From the NCBI RefSeq assembly GCF_964340395.1, contig NC_135557.1:13123546-13185545 (forward strand): 62,000 nucleotides of DNA, in the 5' to 3' direction. Source of the DNA: Glandiceps talaboti. Lineage: Eukaryota; Hemichordata; Enteropneusta; Spengelidae. Shown here one piece after another: positions 20,330 through 33,687 of the stretch; the stretch's first letter is position 1, and each line of letters begins with the position of its first letter. Below the pieces are notes generated by a model. It did not search any database and was not told the DNA's origin. It worked only from the letters and a program-made list of their open reading frames with translations. The position numbers were made by a program, and so were the translations under genes.

Positions 20330-20960
20330 AGACTGTTTCGGTGTTAAGTCAAACGGATGAATTTATATCTCAACTAAAATCCATTACTTTAAAAATCATA
20401 AATTTAAACATTGAAATCTAACGAACTTATACATTGTTCAAAACATCCCAAGTTTAGGTAAATTTGACAAAAAGGGATAGAGTTATTCAGTCTCGACTAA
20501 GTCAAACTTAAAAACAAAAACATATTTTTTCGATTTATTTCAAAAGAAATTCAGTGGTCAATGCATTCAACTTTATCTTCTTATATAATGTCTTATCGTT
20601 AGTAAACTTGACCGAAAGAGGGCGGCTTACTCTTTTTCGACTAGGTCAATAACAAGAAAAACATCTCTGTTGACGAATTTCAATACTTAAGACAATATCA
20701 ATCCTTTAATAGTGTATTGAACCCTTTGTGTGATTAAATCTAACACACATTAATGTCATCTTAAGTTGACAGAAAGAAGTAGATTTATCCTATCTCGATT
20801 AGGTCAAAGGTCAAAGACAGCAAAAACAACATTCTGTTGACGATTTTTAATTACAAAGAACTAAAATTAAAATTTACAATATCAGATTTCAGAGTAAATT
20901 TAACCGAAAGAAATGGATTTATTCTATATCGACTAGGTTAAAGATTGTATTTTGACGTCA
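20330..20960. repeat. Diverged tandem repeat, period about 130-160 bp
   Basis: Units containing 'taaatttgaccgaaag', 'ttattctatctcgactagg' and 'tcaaag' start near 20,456, 20,601, 20,761 and 20,891, with a partial unit near 20,330. One unit holds AGGTCAAAGGTCA (20,801-20,813). Confidence 0.65.
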
Positions 20961-23690
20961 TAATACTGTAAAGGAAATGAATGAAATTATACCAATAAAT
21001 GTGTAGCGTTGCCTAGAAATAATTTGTCATGGTGATTTTTTATATATTACTGGTTGAAATTGTCAACACATCGAGTCTGTTTCTTCCTAATAACACAGAA
21101 GTAAAATAATGGTGATAAAAAGTTGGGAATAGGAAAAAAAATCAGTATATGTTTCTAGTTGAGTCATATACGTCACTGGTGAAGAGGTCACTGAATTTGC
21201 ATACCTACTTTTATGACGTGTTATTCAAATTGATACCAAATTTGTCGTGGGAAATCAATGTCGTCACCACTTACGTTTTGCTGTGTTTTTAAGAAAGAGA
21301 CCGTCTTGGTGTTTTTGTGTTCTGTGTTCTGTAAGGTGTTGGGTGAAATTTGAGAGTGTATGAGTATACGTCATAACTAAACATAACCTGAATTATCAGA
21401 CTCAATATGTTTCTTGTGTTTGACAGTCAAAACTTAAATTTGACAATATTGTTTTTAAATTGTTACTATGATGAAAACTTAACCGTGTAAGTGATGAGGC
21501 TTCAAACCATAGTGTTATCAAGATTGGGGTCAAAGGTTATCTGGCTCTTCTGGTCCCACCCCCATCCCCATCCCTCACCCCACCCCATTTCGTTACTTGA
21601 CGTACACCCAAACTCCAAAACACTGCCCTTCTTGACCCGCCCCTAATGTAATGGCGTACTCAAGAGTGGGGTCAACGGTCAAAGGTTATCTATTTTTCAT
21701 GGCCATTATCATAAAATGACGCTGAGACAAATTATTCATATGACGCTGTGTTCTACCGGTCCAATTCCTATTTCTAACACGGGTCGATTCCCGAAAAATC
21801 CTTATCCCCTACCCCAGCTAGCAGACAAGACTGGTCTGTTTCATTTTGTTACTGTATATTGACAAAAATACTCACATACAGACATCCCTTTTCCTCCATT
21901 CAGACCCAACAAGAACACATCAAAACACTTCACCCTACCCTACCTCCATCCAGAGTTCATTCACCACAAAACTATATCAAGAATATATCGGCATGACACC
22001 AGTCAAACATTTCGATCCTGTCATTCTGAGAAAGCTTGAATTGAACATAGATTAAAAGTTAACACACAATATATTAATACAGTTATACAATACTTCAGTG
22101 CACTCTACGAGGCAAGGAATGTTTATTCAAGGTCATTTGCACGATATTACTGGAGTCCTCAGTGGGTTTCATTATTGTTACACACGGAGTTAGAGCGCCC
22201 CCAACAATTAGGTTGTGGACGGACGTCAAACGACAATGTTCGTATCTGTATATGCGTACAAAGCAACACCCTCATTAGGTAGTTCCTTGGTTGTCTATTC
22301 AAATTCTTACTAAATGCGTTCAATAGACTATATTGCAAAGATCGCTTTACATTAAATTGTTTGTAGTTGGATCTATCAGCCAATTGCAAGGAAAGAAAAA
22401 GGTTTGGCTTTATTAACCCACTGTCAGCAAAATTGACTTCAGATCACAATCCCAGTATTTCATATCAATCTCAGGATCAGCCAGTCTCACTGCCAGAGTT
22501 AGTGACTTACATCCTTCTCATTATAACACAAAGTGCGCACCGAGCGGTGCGTCTTTCAAAGTCACAGATTCTGACTGGTACCATTTGGAAAAGAATGTGA
22601 TGACGTCAGTATGTGAGTTGGCCAAAATATGCAAGTGACTTTTATGTCTACAAAATGCAAAATCAACCACTGACAATTCGTAATCATAATTTTAACAATG
22701 TGATGAATGACTCATAAATGAGAATTAAAGTCATAAACCGGGTCCCTTGTTTGGTCCTTAATTCCACCTTACCACTAACGACATTGTGGTTTTTTTCTAA
22801 TCCTGCCGTAGATGGCTTCGATTTTCTATATTCTTTTACTCGATTACAGAAACGTGCGATCTGGGTCATGAGAAATATACGTATAAATGGGGTAACCCGA
22901 ACTTATGCTCTGAAATATTGATATCTAAATTAAATATAATCATAAAAATGAAATGTTACAGAACAGTTTAACACATACAACAAGTCTGGTGATTTGTTTA
23001 TGCAATTTGCATACTGTCTTCAAGGAACATGTAAACAACGGCGTCGGTATTGTTTTGGCAAAGGTAAACGGCGTCCTTTTTATAAACATGTAGCTTCGAA
23101 GTTTTGTTCCAATTGCGAATGTGTCAATTACTGTGCGTGCCATAGGATGTTTCGGGAATTGATCTAGTCCTTTCTCCTTTGGTCTCAATGGACAAAGCAG
23201 GTATATCCCGATTAAATTGCACATGAATAGGTCAGAATAGTCCTTGCTGGCTCCATAACCATCGATTCGCACAACATGTTGAGTGAAGTAATTGTCAGAA
23301 TTGATCGAACCAAGACCCCATTATTACAAATATTAAATAAATTTATCAGTGTATTCCTTTTTTTAAAAAGAAGAAATAATTAAAAGCAAAATACATGAAT
23401 ACAGGTCACAAATAAGTAGAGTAATAAAACGTATTGGCAATAAGATCTGAAGCGATTATGCTGTATACGAACTGGACGACCCTTTTAAATTGTTTTTCGC
23501 CAACCTCAGTTAAATGCCAAAGACTGCTCCCACTCATTACGTATAGTACTTGATATATAATCATAAATGCAGGCATTCCATTCCCTCCTTTCTCACCATG
23601 TATAAACATATAAAATTAATAATCCCCACCCTCCCCATCCCGATTTGATTCAACACGAAAATATGAAATGGTCTAAAACTCATAGATTGA
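20961..23690. other. No gene recognised
   Basis: This is mainly AT-rich single-copy-looking DNA with a C-rich patch at 21,555-21,590. Several short frames on both strands (for example 22,159-22,600 and 22,940-23,272) overlap each other and show no domain, signal or splice support. Confidence 0.5.
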
Positions 23691-23835
23691 CATACATACA
23701 TACATACATACATACATACATACATACATACATACATACATACATACATACATGCATACATACATACGCATGCATGCATGCATGCATACATACATACATA
23801 CATACATACATACATACATACATACATACATACAT

Positions 23836-23920
<85 letters not shown>

Positions 23921-23955
23921 TAGATGGTGGATGGATGGATGGATGGATGGGCGGG
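23691..23955. repeat. (CATA)n-(CAGA)n-(GATG)n compound microsatellite
   Basis: CATA units (to about 23,837) pass directly into about 20 CAGA units (to 23,918) and then into GATG. Confidence 0.98.
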
Positions 23956-24219
23956 TGGTCAGACTGAATTGTGTTCGGACTGAGTTAGGGCGCAACCGAA
24001 TACTAGGTTGAGGACAGACGTAAAGTGTCAATTAACTTCCGGCTAGATGTGCACAAATTGACGACCTCAATTGGTCATTTTGTGCTTGGACAACAAAAGA
24101 TATTTGGAATTATAACCGTTAAATTATTGGAAAAAAAATGGGAAATTTTTAAATTGTGAATTGTTAACTATTATTATTATCATTCATATTATACATATAC
24201 ATGATTTGAATAATATACA

Positions 24220-24221
<2 letters not shown>

Positions 24222-24299
<78 letters not shown>
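24222..24299. repeat. (AT)n microsatellite
   Basis: About 38 uninterrupted AT units, which can extrude as a cruciform. Confidence 0.98.
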
Positions 24300-24301
<2 letters not shown>

Positions 24302-24536
24302 ATGGGAATCACAGTTTCACAATTGATTTGATTTATGATAAGTAGTAATATCCTATTTCTTTGCAGAGTCTTAAATGACGTTATAAAAAAACCGTGAAAT
24401 AGTGCAATTTTCTATTTTGGATATGATAACAACAACTGAATAGATGAAGTCTTTATACAAAGGTTACGTCGTCGTTATTTTGATTTGGAACGCTCCATTA
24501 ATTGCATATGGGGGAGGGAGAGGAGTCTGTTTTGAA

Positions 24537-24990
24537 CTAATTAACAGTGCTAAACGCCAGAACTCTCAAAAACTAGATGGTCACACTACCAACATTGTCG
24601 GGACCTAGGTCAATGTCCTCGTTCCAACATAGTATACCGATATCCCGCCACCATTTTCTCACTCCACCCGTAATACCCACTCCTCTCCTAGCATCTCAAC
24701 CAACAAATAATTCACTGCATGGTTGTCAGTAGCGATTTCACTAATACGTTCTAATGTCAGGGTACAACAATTGCAGAGGTTGCGATGCAGAGACTAGCAG
24801 TCGTAGGATTGGCACCTGTGGCAGTGATGAAATCATGGCAAAATCATAAATAATGCAAAAAATTGATACTGCAGTGAGTCATTTGAAAGTAAAATGTTAC
24901 GCTCCGCTAGATTAGTATTTTTTTTCTAAAACACGGCCCTCCCTCGAGAAAAAATTCTTAATTATGATCCCCAACCCCTGATCCACCCGT
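24537..24990 (+). repeat. Direct repeat, copy 1 (partner at 26,305-26,760)
   Basis: Both copies share 'taattaacagtgctaaacgc', 'ggtcacactaccaacattgt' and 'acgttctaatgtcagggta' in order at a constant offset near 1.77 kb. It is noncoding. Confidence 0.85.
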
Positions 24991-26304
24991 GTAGTTACTG
25001 AAAACTCCCATTAAAGTGTATGTAAATAGGTTTCCAAAGTTTCCGACTTTTTGCCTGCAAATGACGTAGTTTCCATAGGTGATTAAAGATTTGTATGACG
25101 TATTTGAGAAAAGTACGATATTAATAATGAATAAATTTTTTTGGAAATCTGCGATGAGCACTTTGCTTCGGGAGTCTTCGGAAAATTGCGTCACTGCCGG
25201 AACACGATCGCGGCGTCCGTGTTTTTTTAACCATGCCTGAACGTCGCGTGGTAGGGACGTCAGCGCTTGAGTCTACACTGATTTTCTCACAAAAGATTTG
25301 GAAGTTCTAATCAGCTTGCTTCTTTTCAACATACAGAGGATAAGTTTCCAAACATTTTCAATGATTTCTTAGTACTGCACAACTCTCAAACTCACGAAAA
25401 ACTTTTTTTTTTTCAAAAATTGACTTCGGATCATGAATGATGAGATATTGCGTCCTGGTGTACTATATTACAACACTGGCAACGACGACGTTTCTTTTGT
25501 TGGCTGTGATTACGAGTCCTAATGTTGAATTGAATTGAAAGTTTTTTCACCAGATAAGAAACATAAATTACACTTTCAAAGAACATACTAGTATAACGTT
25601 ACGAGCTGGTACCACAAACAAGTGTAATGGGAATTTTTACTTGCGATAGCAACGTCTAGTACCGGCCCATATCGCCGCGCTGATGAATAACAAAAACAAA
25701 ACACGCGCATACGTACTATATACAATGTAGTATGTGTGCACTACATTTTATACATATTCATGACCTTATTGTATGACTTTGTTTTCCTTGTCAGTGAATG
25801 AAGACCAGTCATTTATAAATGCAAAATTTAATGCATTGTTCGCAAGGTTGAGAGCAGTTGGATGTGACTGAGAGTGAGAACAGAGTCAGAGGTTCGTTGG
25901 GCTGTATACTAGCGTGTCCAGGCTCTGGAGCGTGTCTGAGTCAAGTCACACGTCGTGTGGAACTGGGTGCGCTAGCAGTAGACCTCGCCCACCTACCCTT
26001 GGACCGAGTGCTCACCGTCAACAAATTATGGGGCCGTTCCTGAACTGTTCTGATTTTTTCTATTCATGATGATTTCACAAAATCCTTTATAGATTGACAA
26101 CCGATCAGACCTTCAATTACATAGACCATAGACGTTCACATGAAGTATATGAATGGCGGTTCAAACACAGTTAGCGTACGTACACATACACACTTTGTAG
26201 TCAGGTCGTCAGTAGGTCGATATAACCCCACTAAATAGTACTACTGTTACGGTGTTATGATCTCAATGGGACAATTACTTTCGACCCAATTTTTTCCTTC
26301 ATAA
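24991..26304. other. No gene recognised; CpG-rich patch at 25,170-25,270
   Basis: CpG density rises locally (cgatcgcggcgtccg and gaacgtcgcgtgg). A short frame at 25,858-26,043 has no recognisable domain. A CpG patch in an AT-rich genome can mark a promoter, but no transcript is visible. Confidence 0.4.
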
Positions 26305-26760
26305 CTAATTAACAGTGCTAAACGCCAGAACTCTCAAATACAAAAACTAGATGGTCACACTACCAACATTGTCGGGACCCAGGTCATAGTCCTCGTTCCA
26401 ACATAGTATACCGATATCTAACCACAATTTTCTCACTTCACCACTGTAATACCCACTCCCCTCCTAGCATCTCAACCAACAAATAATTCACTGCATGGTT
26501 GTCAGCAGCGATTTCACTAATACGTTCTAATGTCAGGGTACAACAATTGCAGTGATGGAGATGCAGAGACTGGCAGTCGCGCTTGTCGTAGGCAAAATCA
26601 TAAATAATGCAAAATTTGATACTGCAGTGAGTCATTTGAAAGTAAAATGTTACCCGCCACTAGATTAGTATTTTTCTAAAACATGGCCCTCCCCTGTGAA
26701 ACATTTGTTGATTATGACCCCACCCCCTGATCCACCCTTGTAAGTACTGAAAACTCCCAT
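26305..26760 (+). repeat. Direct repeat, copy 2
   Basis: Partner of 24,537-24,990, similar at roughly 90% by eye, with small indels near the 3' end. Confidence 0.85.
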
Positions 26761-27529
26761 TTATAGGTAAAACTAGTTAGTTAATTAATTAATTAATTGA
26801 GCAAAAATTACCCCCTCTATGACCACTTGACATAAAGCCGTTTAGCATCCCTATACTCGTTTCAACTTTGAATCAGACCACCCCATTGCTAAACTAAAAT
26901 AAAGTCCCCTCTGGTTATTTTGAATCCGACTGTTTGTTTTGTACGAAATGCCTTCCTTTAACCCAGTAATGGCCATTGAGTTTGTGTACTCACACGGAAT
27001 ATCAGCCAGTGACGCACATTTTCACCACACAATTCTTGTCAAAGACAGACACTGCAATAAGCTTTGTAGAAGGCGAACTCTATCGTTACTGAACATGTCC
27101 GTTTTTTACAAAGACGTGTCACACAGTCAGGCTCACATGACATAAATAAACACAGATACATATGACTGTATAGTTGATAGTGGTTGGGGAGCATGACCAG
27201 ATGACTGAATATGAACTTTAGAGAATACCCTTATTACTATTCATCATTTCTACCCACGTCTATGTTGATACCAGTATTGATCGTTCGCATATGGACTCGT
27301 CGTTAAACAGTCGTAGCTATGAAGTGTAGACAATGCTGTGCACAAACATACTCAATTTTTAAACCTAGATATTTTCGTTATTAGAAATTCTTGCCGGCAT
27401 ACCAACTAATCTCCTCACTAACTATCTCTCTGTATTTACCTAAACGATAATACCCATTGCTCATAACCCACCCCCACCCCATACCCACCCCGCCCCATAA
27501 GTAGTTTAGCTCTTGAACTGAACGTTCGT

Positions 27530-27605
27530 TTGTGATTGGTTGGCATTCGCTTTGTCAGCCTGCTCAGCTGTTCTATTTATAGCGTGGCTCTCCCTCGACT
27601 TCGTC
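27530..27605 (+). promoter_or_regulatory. Weak promoter candidate (ATTGG and TATTTATAG)
   Basis: A reverse CCAAT (ATTGG near 27,536) stands about 35 bases before TATTTATAG (27,574-27,582). No downstream coding exon could be recognised. The rest of 26,761-28,734 shows nothing else except (CA)n at 28,357-28,400 and an (AACCAAAA)n run at 28,681-28,729. Confidence 0.15.
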
Positions 27606-29150
27606 AAAGGTGGCTTACATCATGCAGCAGTCCACATATAGTAGGAGTACATGAATACACTGTGTGATAATGTGTATCTTGTTGTATAAATACAAAGCAT
27701 AACACCACCACTCATTCAATCAGCATAAAATTCACTCATTCTGTTAGCCCTTGACGTTGCTACTCGATTTCCTTTTGTTTAAATTGTGCCGAATATCGAC
27801 AATAATGAGAGCTAGCTTGACATGTTTTTACATTTTTTTTCAGTTAATTCTTTGTTGTACTAATCTCCATACATTGTGCTCATATTCAAAAATGTGTTTA
27901 ATTTACATCAAGAACTTCGGTTTCTACTAAATTGGCGCAGTTTGTAACGTAGGCCCAACTTTCGACAACAGGTAGTGTACGCATATCAGATGAATGTATG
28001 ACACTCTTTGTTTGCACCAAACCGAAGAGGACACTCTCTGATAGGGGTAGCTGAGTACGGACAAGCAAACACCGAGACTAGAGCTGTTCAAATATTTCGG
28101 CATCCCCAAAAATATTCCATTTTGCCATAACACATTGAATTACATGGTTGGGACTGTAGCACTTGATAGAGATGATTAAATAGTTTCTAAATTGAGGTAG
28201 ATAAAAGTAATGATATTTCAATGTGGTGAAATCATAAGTATTATGTCACCACAAAGAGAAATACAATTAGACTCGCTTACTTATAGAGGGCACAATGCAT
28301 GACCTACAGGCGTAGAGTTAAAAAGAGCCATTTCAAACCTACAACAGATAGTGAACACAACACACACACATACAAACTCACACACTCACACACACACACA
28401 GTGATCAGTGCATGTGATCGTTTGGATTTATGTCAGCGCATGTGAGCCCAAATTTCTGTGGAGGGAATGTGTTTATCCTGAAACGATTACGATGTTTGGA
28501 TTATTTTTCGTGGCCGTCTTCAATGACGTTTGAACATTTTCAAGCTTAGACGAGGTAAGTGTCTCTCGCATTAAATTTAAATTGTTTAATACATTCCTCG
28601 TGTAAACTGTACATTTTGCACCACGTGCTGTTGTTTTGTAAATGGTTATCGTCGTCACTGGCATCCCCGTGCAAAAACATAAAAACCAAAAAACCAAAAA
28701 ACCAAAAAAAAAACCAAAAAAAAAAAACGTGCGTGTCTGCATATATGAACAGAGTGTCAATATATAGGAACCGAGGTCAAAATGATCAAATTAAAACGTG
28801 GAATAACAAAATGTGCCTTCTGGCTTTTTAGATGACTAGCAAAAATGTTATAATCATGTGCGATTGTTTACAATAAATAACACCGGCAACTGAAACACAA
28901 TAAACTGTATAAAATCTCATGTAGCTAGCAATCGACTATTCTAGCCTGGTTACCGCCTGTCCAGATATGAGCTTGCATCAGAAGTTTGTGGTACATTTAT
29001 AGGAATGTTAATGTTCAACATTACATGGTAGAGTCTGGTCTTAAAATCTACACAATAATGTATCCAAACATCGTATCATTATAATATCCATTGAATAATT
29101 TCGATATACAAACTCCCCATACATAAACATCACTGCCTTTGTCATCGAAC

Positions 29151-29197
29151 CACCCCCCCCCCCACCACCACCACCACCACCACCACCACCACCACCT
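29151..29197. repeat. Poly-C plus (CCA)n microsatellite
   Basis: A C run is followed by about eleven CCA units. The poly-Trp, poly-Gly and poly-His frames here are artefacts. Confidence 0.97.
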
Positions 29198-29384
29198 AAA
29201 AAGAAGAAAAGAAAAAGTATGTCCAAAGGCAAGTCCGGTAAGGTACTCTAGCAATTTGCTATTTAAGATAAAACATCGGATAAACGTGACTTCAATTTTG
29301 AAACTATGGGAATTGAGAATTGCACTGTGAGTACTTTCTGGAGATACTTGCTTCGCAGGAGCATTAAACTGTTTGTCACCATGC

Positions 29385-29648
29385 TTAAAGCTAAAGGATC
29401 GGAATCGACACAGGCAGACGAACCCAATAAACTAATTCAAAGGTATATTTAAATAAAGGTCACTTTTGTTAATTTCATCGGTCAAAGTAGGGTAGGCAGA
29501 CAGTTCCAAACTTACTTATACAGTGATGTTGTGTGAAACTAAATGACAATGGGACAGACTACGGGGCGCCGAGTGTAAAATAATTTATTTACACGTGCTA
29601 CCGTAAGTGACATACATACATACATACATACATACATACATACATACA

Positions 29649-29680
<32 letters not shown>

Positions 29681-30355
29681 AAGGTAAATGACGGATGCAT
29701 GAGAGTAATGTATACATACATAATGGCAAATAACGCACTTATGAAAATAAATGACTAGCACCCTCACTGATGAATATTTGTATCTTGTGTACAAAAACGT
29801 GATGTGTACATTTTTCACCATATCTAATACCGCGTAAATTTAACCTTACTGTGTGTAATTTATTTCCATGTGTACGTCATTTACCTTTATAAGTGCGTCA
29901 CGTGTGTGTGCGTGTGTGTATGTGTGTGTGTGTGTGTCATTTACTGTCATACATGCATCAATTTGTCTTAGGCGTGTGTCATTTATTTTTATGATACACC
30001 ATTTACCTTTATGCATTTATCATTTATTTTCATACGTGCGTTATTTGCCATTATGTGTGTGTAAATTACTCTCATGCATGCGTTATTTACCTGTATATGT
30101 GTGTCACTTACGATAGCACATGTCAATCAATTACTACTATTTTACATTAGGCGCCTCGTAGTCTGCCTCGTTGCCATTTAGTTTAACACAACCTCACCGT
30201 ATAAGTAAGTTTGGAACTGTCTGCCTACCCTACTCTGACCAATGAAATAAAGAAGTGACCTTTATTTAAATAGACTTTTGAATGACTTTATTGAGTTCAT
30301 CTGACTGTGCCGATTCCATTATATTAGCTTTAAGTTAGTAACATACATTCGGCGC
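29385..30355. mobile_element. Inverted-repeat element made of 21-bp units
   Basis: Arms 29,385-29,610 and 30,095-30,355 are reverse complements (for example 'taggcaga' and 'cagttccaaacttactta'). Inside, 21-bp units of the form TCATTTAC-TTTAT-TGCG are arrayed rightward at 29,877-30,115 and leftward at 29,680-29,755. A (CATA)n tract (29,611-29,678) sits in the left half. No protein is encoded. It looks like a nonautonomous foldback or MITE-like element, but no target duplication was identified. Confidence 0.65.
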
Positions 30356-30420
30356 CTCGTAGACGGCCCTTAAGAAAAGACAGGTAATATACGCAACGGT
30401 CTAATGTAAGACACCTTAAC

Positions 30421-30594
<174 letters not shown>

Positions 30595-30710
30595 TTTAGA
30601 TTAATACTTGTCGCCAATGTGATGATTGTCAGTGATTTGAATTCGTGAATTATACCGTGAAATGAAATAACACAGTTGAGGCTATCGTTTGGTGGGTGAA
30701 TGCGTGGGTT

Positions 30711-30826
<116 letters not shown>

Positions 30827-30934
30827 GGGAGATGCGATGGTTTGATGGATAGAGGGGTGGATGAATGGATTCGCCATTTAGTTGAATTCGTAGTGTTGCA
30901 CTCTCAACTTCATTTACTTTATTAGCTACCTCTG

Positions 30935-31080
30935 ACAAAACGATTAGAGTTCAGGATTATCAGTGGAGAGGTCATGGGTTCAAATCATACGTGTCTCACT
31001 CACAAGGCGAGTACAAATTTTGGAGAAATCCTGGAGTAATGACTCCAACAATCGTAGATGACTACTCAAGGTCACAGAAA
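30935..31080 (+). mobile_element. Possible degenerate tRNA-derived SINE head
   Basis: The stretch 'gattagagtt', 'tcagtggagaggtcatg', 'ggttcaaatca' has the order and spacing of a tRNA D-arm, variable region and B box. The acceptor stem is not recognisable and the 3' body is not defined, so this is tentative. Confidence 0.3.
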
Positions 31081-31960
31081 GCCCGCAAGTGATATGTATA
31101 CTAAGCTAGGGTGACTCTGGGAAAGCATAGACAGTTCCTCAATGACGTGACATTGACAGTGTGGCATAACCCTGTCTCGTAGTCCCAAAATTTGGATACA
31201 TTTCTTTCGCATTGTGTGGCTATGTTAATGTGTAATTTTCTGTAGAAAAAGAAAATTGGTGAGAGGAATTCCCGTTACAAGACAAGGCAAACAAATAAAA
31301 TAATATTTTAAAAAAATCTCTTTTACAATAATTTTCCTTTCGCTATTTCCAACAGGAACACTGTAAATTTAACCAATGGTGGTTTCCATCCTACCCTCTT
31401 ACTGACATTGACTCTTTCAACTTAACAACATCATTTTCAGGGCTAGCCATGAGACACGATTCCCAGTCTTGTCTAACAATGTGACCCAACGAACTAAACA
31501 TTTTAAATAATAAACAAAAGTGTCCAGGTGTCCTTGTTGGGAGTTCACAGGCCATTTATATTGAAGAGAGTGGCCAAGAGTTGTTTTTTACTTACGAATC
31601 GGGCAACTTTATTTTCCGTAAATCGTAAATAGTTGCAGTAAAAAGCAATCCAAATCACTTTGTTATTTCCACTGTAATCCAATAAAAACGTCGCCTTTTC
31701 TGGAAAACACATAAGCTTAAAATTATACCACAATTGTATGATGTTTGAAGGAACCATGCCAGTCAATAAAGCTTGTCTATCGAGATATTGTGATCTGAAG
31801 TACGAATTTCTAATCAGCTTAACACACGTCAATATATAGGTAGTTTCAGGAGAAAGTACTGTAGTTTTCCCGAACGTCGAGTATTGAGACGTTGATGAAA
31901 TAGTTCACATGGAGGATGATTTGTTCAATTGGAAATATCACATCGCTAACAGTTACCAAA

Positions 31961-33199
31961 TCTGGCAAAACAACAAATTTTATGTCAATTTAAGGACATT
32001 TGTAGACTTTAACTATTCGCCTACTACTTTCATTCTACTAGGTAGATATTTTTATTGTTATATATTTTGAAACTACGTACATTCTCTCACAACTACCATG
32101 ACTACGTACCCGCTTAGTTTAGTGGTCCAAGATTCCTGGCAAGATCTAGAAAGTCAAACCATGTTGTAAAAGTTTGAATGTATTTTGAAAATACCAAATT
32201 TACCCATAGATAAGTAACGTTGACCGATCATCCACGCCGTCATTACAAGTATACGTCTACACAGGAGTGACCTTATCAGTTTGCATTGCAATTATAACAT
32301 TTCTGGTTTTATAATAATAGTGGCAAATTGTCATTGCCAATGATTTACATGTAAACTGGTATTGAGCAGCAAAATATGTGATCATCGAAACTATTAAGCT
32401 AAATGTCTATTGTTCTGTTCTAAATTATGAATGTAATCTACTGTTTCTCGTGTTTACAAACGTTGTCGAATTATGGTGGCATCTAATGACAGTACATAAT
32501 TCCCTTGTCAACAATGAGTGAGTCGAGTCATATTTAAGAAAGATAGAAGTCGCGAGCACTGTTATCATACTGAGCAAATCGACGTCACAATAGTCACTTG
32601 TCCTGTGAACTAAACTAGATAAACAGATCCATTTCATGTTACGAGGAGACACTTAAGTATTTAAATCACGGCACACAGTTACACATACAGAAAATGAACA
32701 ATAATATAATGTATTACTTTATTATACTATCTGTCACTTCATGACATAAATGTATGTATTCCCAGCACGGCATGCTGGTGACAAGAGGGGATTCTCCAAC
32801 CCCAAATTCATATATATATATATTTTTAGGTTTCGACATGAAGAAACTCTACTTTCCTTTGAAAATGCTTGGTCAAGCCCGTCGAATTGTTAGTTTGTAT
32901 GGTGTTTCATTCCACGTATTAAGACAGATCGACCATGTCATTATTTTTAACACCAGCATCGTATGTCTCTAAAAATAATTTAGCCAGAAAATACATTGTC
33001 AAGAAAGTTCATTATCAAGAAGGCCGGATGTAATATGCGTAGTGTGATGTTACAGTCGCCAACTGTTTGATTTTACCTGTATGCCCAGAATGGCCCTATC
33101 ACATAGAGGGAGGGTAATGCAATGTCATTTGACCTTTTATCGTAATCCTAGTCGGAACAGATTCAAATTATCCAACAGCACTACATATGTGAACAGTTT
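31961..33199. other. No gene recognised
   Basis: AT-rich with small frames on both strands (32,425-32,652 and 32,754-32,972) that lack splice or domain support. Confidence 0.5.
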
Positions 33200-33239
33200 C
33201 GGTTGGTGCACTCGTTTTCAAACGTAAAGCCAGCAACAT

Positions 33240-33687
33240 CGTTTCAGTGACCGGCGCCTCGCAATACGCACTCCAAAATAGATATGCATAACATCAGTCC
33301 GCGGAATAAATTCATTAAGAGAAAAGAAAAATCTAGATTGCGTCATAGACTCTGCATGAAAGTCAAGGGTCTAAACTTATGCCAATGGCCGAATACATGT
33401 CCATAGAAACATCGCAACAATGAAAAGAAAGTGATTTGAACGTATTGTGTAATTAAAAGAAAATGAACTCCACACTTAATTTATAGGGTTGTCATCAAAC
33501 AAAACCCGAGTGTCACCACACACAAGTTTTCGTTGAATAGAAGTGACAAACTTTTTACAAAGATAACATTCAGTGTGTGCCATACACTCTGGTGAACTCA
33601 GTGGTTTATGTGTGTGCCAATATATGACCAAATACAGGGCCACTTTACAGTTGACACGATAGTGCAAATAGAGACATATCGAAACAA
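33240..33687. repeat. Repeat unit shared with 37,560-37,905
   Basis: Both begin near 'cagtgaccggcgcct' and contain 'caatgaaaagaaagtgattt', 'cgttgaa' and 'gagacatatcgaaacaat' in the same order. Noncoding. Confidence 0.7.

Noticed and set aside
23561-24031. Open frame of 156 codons on the minus strand
   Set aside because: Most of it is (CAGA)n and (CATA)n read-through giving Ser-Val-Cys-Leu and Tyr-Val-Cys-Met repeats.
25858-26043. 61-codon frame in the 25-26 kb region
   Set aside because: No ATG in a usable context, no domain and no flanking exon; its only support is an open frame.
28440-28560. Possible 5' exon ending in GAG|gtaagt near 28,553
   Set aside because: The donor is good, but no partner acceptor with an open frame was found and the segment is not conserved in the other block copies.
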